From positions 1 to 17,682 of the forward strand of contig JAHHQS010000077.1 in assembly GCA_020026285.1 (NCBI GenBank): a stretch of DNA of 17,682 nt. The letters run 5' to 3'. Origin of the DNA: Parabacteroides sp. (lineage in GTDB: Bacteria; Bacteroidota; Bacteroidia; Bacteroidales; Tannerellaceae). Under the pieces are notes generated by a model, which was not told the DNA's origin, searched no databases, and saw only the letters and a program-made list of their open reading frames with translations. The number at the start of each line of letters is the position of its first letter. The stretch's first letter is position 1. Shown piece after piece: positions 15,244 to 17,682 of the stretch. The translations under genes and the position numbers were made by a program.

Positions 15244-15567
15244 GTGAAAGTAACTGATGAAGAAAAGAACCTACTTGCCAAACTGGCATCGGGTGCACTG
15301 GATGGTCTTGTAGGAAAGGATTTGACGACTTCAGGTGGTTCACGTGTATGGGCAATGATAAAGAATGGAATGCCTGCCCGTTATAAGCAAGGACCAGGGA
15401 GTAAATTCTTTAACGGAAAAGAGAACGAACGCATTGAAGGCGTACTACATACAGTAAAAAAGTGGATAACCGATGAAGAGAAACTTGAATTTTTGCAAAA
15501 ATTTGGCTGGCTAATGGATGATCCAACTGTTCAAGCATATAGTGCAAAGTTTAAACCTAAAAAATAA
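15244..15567 (+). CDS. Conserved-looking hypothetical protein (107 aa)
   Basis: An intact 107-aa frame starts with GTG, preceded by AAGGAGAAA about 10 nt upstream, and begins MKVTDEEKNLLAKLASGALD. It contains SRVWAMIKNGMPARYKQG, a basic surface, then KKWITDEEKLEFLQKFGWLM and a lysine-rich end (KFKPKK). It is small, cytosolic and largely helical. It starts 3 nt after the end of the decayed gene at 15240 and probably belonged to the same transcript; its own terminator follows at once. I do not recognise a family and assign no function. Confidence 0.6.
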   Translation: MKVTDEEKNLLAKLASGALDGLVGKDLTTSGGSRVWAMIKNGMPARYKQGPGSKFFNGKENERIEGVLHTVKKWITDEEKLEFLQKFGWLMDDPTVQAYSAKFKPKK

Positions 15568-15572
15568 AAAAA

Positions 15573-15612
15573 CAGCGGTGTTGCTTTTGCTATGCCGCTG
15601 CTTTTCTTTTTT
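15573..15612 (+). terminator. Terminator of the 15244 gene
   Basis: CAGCGG (15573-15578) pairs with CCGCTG (15595-15600) and is followed by CTTTTCTTTTTT. It lies 5 nt after the stop codon and is preceded by an A-rich run. Confidence 0.7.
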
Positions 15613-15879
15613 AGTGAATATTCAGGCTTATTTATGTATATCCAATATCAATCTCACGATGATCCTTTTCTACAGATTATTTTCTGATATATACTTCATT
15701 TTTAACACTATAATCCTTGTAATTGTTATCCGATATAATACCACACCGGATAGCAACTCTCTCCTTTGTACCAGTATTTATACAAGATAACACACCACCT
15801 TTTGGATAGAAGCTAACCTCTATCAGGTTCAAAGAAAAAGGCTCAGAACAATACGAAATCGTTTTCAGTAGGTAAAATA
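15613..15879. other. Gene-free AT-rich stretch
   Basis: I see no supported gene on either strand. A small inverted repeat GATAGA (15805-15810) / TCTATC (15819-15824) is present, of unknown meaning. Confidence 0.4.
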
Positions 15880-15921
15880 GCCTCTGCTATATGCAGGGAG
15901 TATCCTAATCATAGCAGAGGC
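15880..15921 (-). terminator. Long hairpin after the leftward pair, likely terminator
   Basis: GCCTCTGCTAT (15880-15890) is an exact inverse of ATAGCAGAGGC (15911-15921), an 11-bp stem with a 20-nt loop. It stands 23 nt beyond the stop of the leftward 90-aa gene. Leftward it is followed by TATTTTACC, a modest U-tract, so it probably ends that operon. Confidence 0.5.
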
Positions 15922-15944
15922 AATATGTATGATTTAATTAAACT

Positions 15945-16217
15945 TTATTCCAAAATTGTTTGTATTTTCCTCGAGGGATCATAAAAACAAGGGAAAACAT
16001 ATCGGTATATACCTTCTGCAGCAGGAGTAGCCAGTGTTTCTGCTACACCTGAAAATGCACCGCCGAGCATTGCGATTTCAGCAAATGGTATTTTAGCAAG
16101 CATTGGCGTTTGAAAATCATCTTTTATCTCAGCTAATGCTTGTTCTACACGGATACTTGGCTGCATGGCTTCGTTAGATTTGCTTAGTTCATTCATTACA
16201 ATACTTTCATTATTCAT
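15945..16217 (-). CDS. Short hypothetical protein, possibly truncated (90 aa)
   Basis: The preferred start is the ATG at 16217, because GGAGGG lies 8 nt before it; the ATG at 16223 would be only 2 nt from that site. The protein begins MNNESIVMNELSKSNEAMQP and has a hydrophobic, alanine/glycine-rich middle (FAEIAMLGGAFSGVAETLAT) followed by GIYRYVFP. From memory, this middle segment resembles part of longer uncharacterised Clostridia proteins in which VFP is followed by a glycine-rich continuation. Here it changes abruptly to CFYDPSRKIQTILE and stops. It may therefore be a truncated or frameshifted remnant. It follows the NERD gene by 33 nt on the same strand and probably shares its transcript. 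Confidence 0.5.
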   Translation of the reverse strand: MNNESIVMNELSKSNEAMQPSIRVEQALAEIKDDFQTPMLAKIPFAEIAMLGGAFSGVAETLATPAAEGIYRYVFPCFYDPSRKIQTILE

Positions 16218-16256
16218 TTTCATACCCTCCTACAAAGTATTCATATCAGCGTGTGT

Positions 16257-16880
16257 TTATTTTGCAAATTCAGAAAGAAGCTTAGATATTTCTTCAATAT
16301 CTTGTTTTGTAAGTCGATTTCTGGTGGGCGTATGAATGGCTTTGTCAATGTCCTCGGCGCTTGACAAAATATACGCACTGTTTACCGGACTGTTTTGTTT
16401 AAGCAAGAGAGCATATCCTTTAATCCATACTTGCACGTGACTATAATACGATATAAAGTTTTTAAGTACATAGATTTGTCGCTTCACTTGTTTAATCGGA
16501 TTTCTTACGATTTTCGAATAAGTCTTTCCCGCCTTTGATGTATGATATTTTACCCATTCATAATCTTCTTCATTTCCGTATATACTGCCATTATAATTTT
16601 TAACTTCAATAATAAATACACCAAACGAATTGACTATGACGTTATCCAGTTCAGCCGGCTTATCTTGATATTGAATCCGAACATTGGTAAACAATCTATC
16701 GTTGTTTCTTAGGACAGAGCAAATAATATTTGTTGCTTCTATTTCTCCCTTTTTGCCAGCAAGCCGTTCCGGCTTTTCATATAGCTTCTGAGAGTTGGAA
16801 TCATCAGAAAATAAAGCGATGCACAGTATGATGATAAAAATAATGAGGATGATTATCACAATCCCTATAAATAGCAGCAT
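16257..16880 (-). CDS. Membrane-anchored NERD-domain protein (207 aa)
   Basis: From the preferred ATG at 16880 the protein begins MLLFIGIVIIILIIFIIILC, a single N-terminal membrane helix, followed by a NERD (nuclease-related) domain. Visible motifs are GKKGE (42-46), ELDNVIVNSFGVFIIEVKNY (78-97) with D79, E92 and K94 in PD-(D/E)XK-like positions, and NPIKQVKRQ (128-136). NERD proteins are thought to process or bind nucleic acid, and some act in stress or defence, but most are uncharacterised. The frame extends upstream to 16991, but the predicted promoter (16963-16991) overlaps that start. AGAGGAAGTGG precedes the 16880 ATG, so the shorter form is favoured. It is the first gene of a leftward pair. 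Confidence 0.8.
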   Translation of the reverse strand: MLLFIGIVIIILIIFIIILCIALFSDDSNSQKLYEKPERLAGKKGEIEATNIICSVLRNNDRLFTNVRIQYQDKPAELDNVIVNSFGVFIIEVKNYNGSIYGNEEDYEWVKYHTSKAGKTYSKIVRNPIKQVKRQIYVLKNFISYYSHVQVWIKGYALLLKQNSPVNSAYILSSAEDIDKAIHTPTRNRLTKQDIEEISKLLSEFAK

Positions 16881-16962
16881 TTTTGTTTCCACTTCCTCTG
16901 ATGATATGCCTTGTTTTGCCATAAAAACTGGGTGTTTACAGTAGCTTGCATGTTTGTGCTCT

Positions 16963-16991
16963 ATGGTATCACAAGAAAGTTTTAGTTGCAA
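16963..16991 (-). promoter_or_regulatory. Promoter of the NERD gene
   Basis: Read leftward: TTGCAA (16991-16986), a 17-nt spacer and TACCAT (16968-16963) preceded by TGA, giving an extended TGn -10. Transcription would begin near 16956, inside the longest possible reading frame, supporting the downstream start at 16880. Confidence 0.45.
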
Positions 16992-17102
16992 GGTGGTTTG
17001 ATGTGTTTTGGCAACTCTTTGAGAGAAATAGATCTGAAAGTCCTAAGTTTCGGACAGCATAGTTGCTACTTTTAGAATAAAGCAGTATACTGAAATCCAG
17101 TG

Positions 17103-17258
17103 ATGCCACTGCCGGAAGGTGAACGTGATATTTCCCACAAAGCGATTCGATGCAAGTATCGAGAACACAACCACATAGCGCTCGACTGCGGAGCCGTTTT
17201 CGGTGCTCCGCTCGGCTGTATTCGGTTGGATGACGGCACGGCGTTTTACGCGGAATAA
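17103..17258 (+). pseudogene. 3' fragment of a metallophosphatase-like gene
   Basis: A 51-codon frame reads MPLPEGERDISHKAIRCKYR and then EHNHIALDCGAVFGAPLGCI and RLDDGTAFYAE. The IALDCGAVFG...LGCIRLDDG pattern is how calcineurin-like serine/threonine phosphatases of the PrpA/ApaH-related type end. The upstream catalytic parts (GDxHG, GNHD, GH) are absent: a stop precedes the frame and 16992-17096 shows nothing related. It has no ribosome binding site. I read it as the residual 3' end of a gene cut by insertion or deletion, retaining its terminator. Confidence 0.55.
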
Positions 17259-17260
17259 GA

Positions 17261-17304
17261 AAAAAGAGAACGAAGTCCGAAATATCGGGTTTCGTTCTCT
17301 TTTT
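17261..17304. terminator. Strong bidirectional terminator
   Basis: AAAAAGAGAACGAA (17261-17274) is the exact inverse of TTCGTTCTCTTTTT (17291-17304), and inside it CCGA/TCGG (17277-17280, 17285-17288) extends the stem. With A's on the left and T's on the right it can work in both directions. It lies 3 nt after the phosphatase fragment. Confidence 0.85.
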
Positions 17305-17554
17305 AGTTTTTGTTTATCGTCTATTTTATCTAATCAAGTATGCAAAATTCGTATATTTTAAAATATTGCAAACTTTATACCTGCAAAATAGAGCAGAAGC
17401 CGAAGAGGAGATAAACAACAAATACGTTCTTTGTCTTAGGCGTATAAACCAATGCTTCTTAAAACAGGGGTGCTTCGGGATTGGCGGATGACGATCCTGA
17501 TTTCATCGGTAGTCACGGCGTCTTTTTCTGCAAATAAAATGGATCTTCTGTTGC
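17305..17554. other. Gene-poor stretch with palindrome and short repeats
   Basis: The left half is AT-rich with a 14-bp palindrome (17353-17366, ATATTTTAAAATAT) and three TGCAAA words (17341, 17367, 17382). Leftward, 17436-17554 encodes a plausible protein ending (LFAEKDAVTTDEIRIVIRQS...RSIGLYA), but it has no start codon with a ribosome binding site and may be a remnant. No other gene is seen. Confidence 0.35.
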
Positions 17555-17682
17555 CTATACGATTCTCAATTTTTCTTTCTTTAAAAGATACAGATAGGCG
17601 CCGAAGGAAACGACGCTGTCGAAGGCTATGCCGAAGCCGAAGAGAAGGGCAATGTTTGTGAGCGTCGGCATCCAAACGCCTT
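17555..17682 (-). CDS. C-terminal end of a membrane protein, partial
   Basis: Reading leftward from the window edge, the frame gives GVWMPTLTNIALLFGFGIAF, then DSVVSFGAYLYLLKKEKLRIV and a TAG at 17557-17555. Hydrophobic stretches broken by a polar turn and a positively charged cytoplasmic tail point to the last one or two membrane helices of a larger protein whose start lies outside the window. The family is not recognisable. A second frame over the same bases is Arg-rich and looks like its shadow in this part. Confidence 0.5.
   Translation of the reverse strand, partial: GVWMPTLTNIALLFGFGIAFDSVVSFGAYLYLLKKEKLRIV

Noticed and set aside
15518..15790. Rightward 90-codon frame across the terminator at 15573-15612
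   Set aside because: It begins inside the 15244 gene, reads through a strong terminator and has no ribosome binding site.
17436..17675. Leftward 79-codon frame starting MDADAHKHCPSLRLRH
   Set aside because: Its first half is Arg-rich and overlaps the better membrane-protein frame. Only the last ~30 codons look coding, so it is not called as a gene.
1..17682. CRISPR arrays, tRNA or rRNA genes, replication origin, attachment-site repeats
   Set aside because: I saw no regularly spaced repeats, no cloverleaf-like sequence, and no matching direct repeats at the two ends.

Overview
The window looks like a genomic defence island from an AT-rich, low-to-moderate-GC Gram-positive anaerobe, probably a gut Clostridia member (Oscillospiraceae or Lachnospiraceae type). 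This rests on strong GGAGG-type ribosome binding sites, sigma-A-like promoters, oligo-U terminators and the character of the proteins. No rRNA or tRNA gene is present to fix the taxon.

Left edge (1-1000): a small leftward operon encodes a ribbon-helix-helix protein and an XRE repressor. It diverges from a lone SLOG-fold (DUF2493-like) gene. The shared promoter region carries a separated CGTCAC/GTGACG inverted repeat.

Core (about 1175-9893): a compact rightward operon starts with a strong promoter whose -35 box lies inside a 9-bp perfect inverted repeat. Next come an ~84-nt leader or small RNA ending in a strong terminator and a 67-aa XRE controller-like gene. The body is then hsdM, hsdS, a TIR-domain gene, hsdR and a YgjP/SprT-like zinc metallopeptidase. 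hsdM/hsdS, tir/hsdR and hsdR/peptidase overlap by 7, 8 and 1 nt, so these genes are probably translationally coupled. The TIR gene sits between hsdS and hsdR, which is the slot occupied by the anticodon nuclease gene prrC in the E. coli EcoprrI type I system. My main hypothesis is that the TIR protein is a suicide effector guarded by the HsdMSR complex and released when restriction is inhibited.

Second module (9950-14212): a decayed small gene is followed by two abutting DUF262 genes. The first also carries a DUF1524-type HNH-like nuclease region (GmrSD-like). The second has DUF262 motifs but no visible nuclease motif and a long unassigned C-terminus.

Right part (14213-17682): mostly debris and accessory genes. 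There is a possible IstB (IS21) remnant, a frameshifted gene of unknown family, an intact 107-aa hypothetical gene with its own terminator, a leftward pair (a membrane-anchored NERD-domain protein and a short, probably truncated protein), the 3' end of a metallophosphatase-like gene with a strong terminator, and the tail of a leftward membrane protein running off the window. The broken genes suggest repeated insertion and loss around the island.
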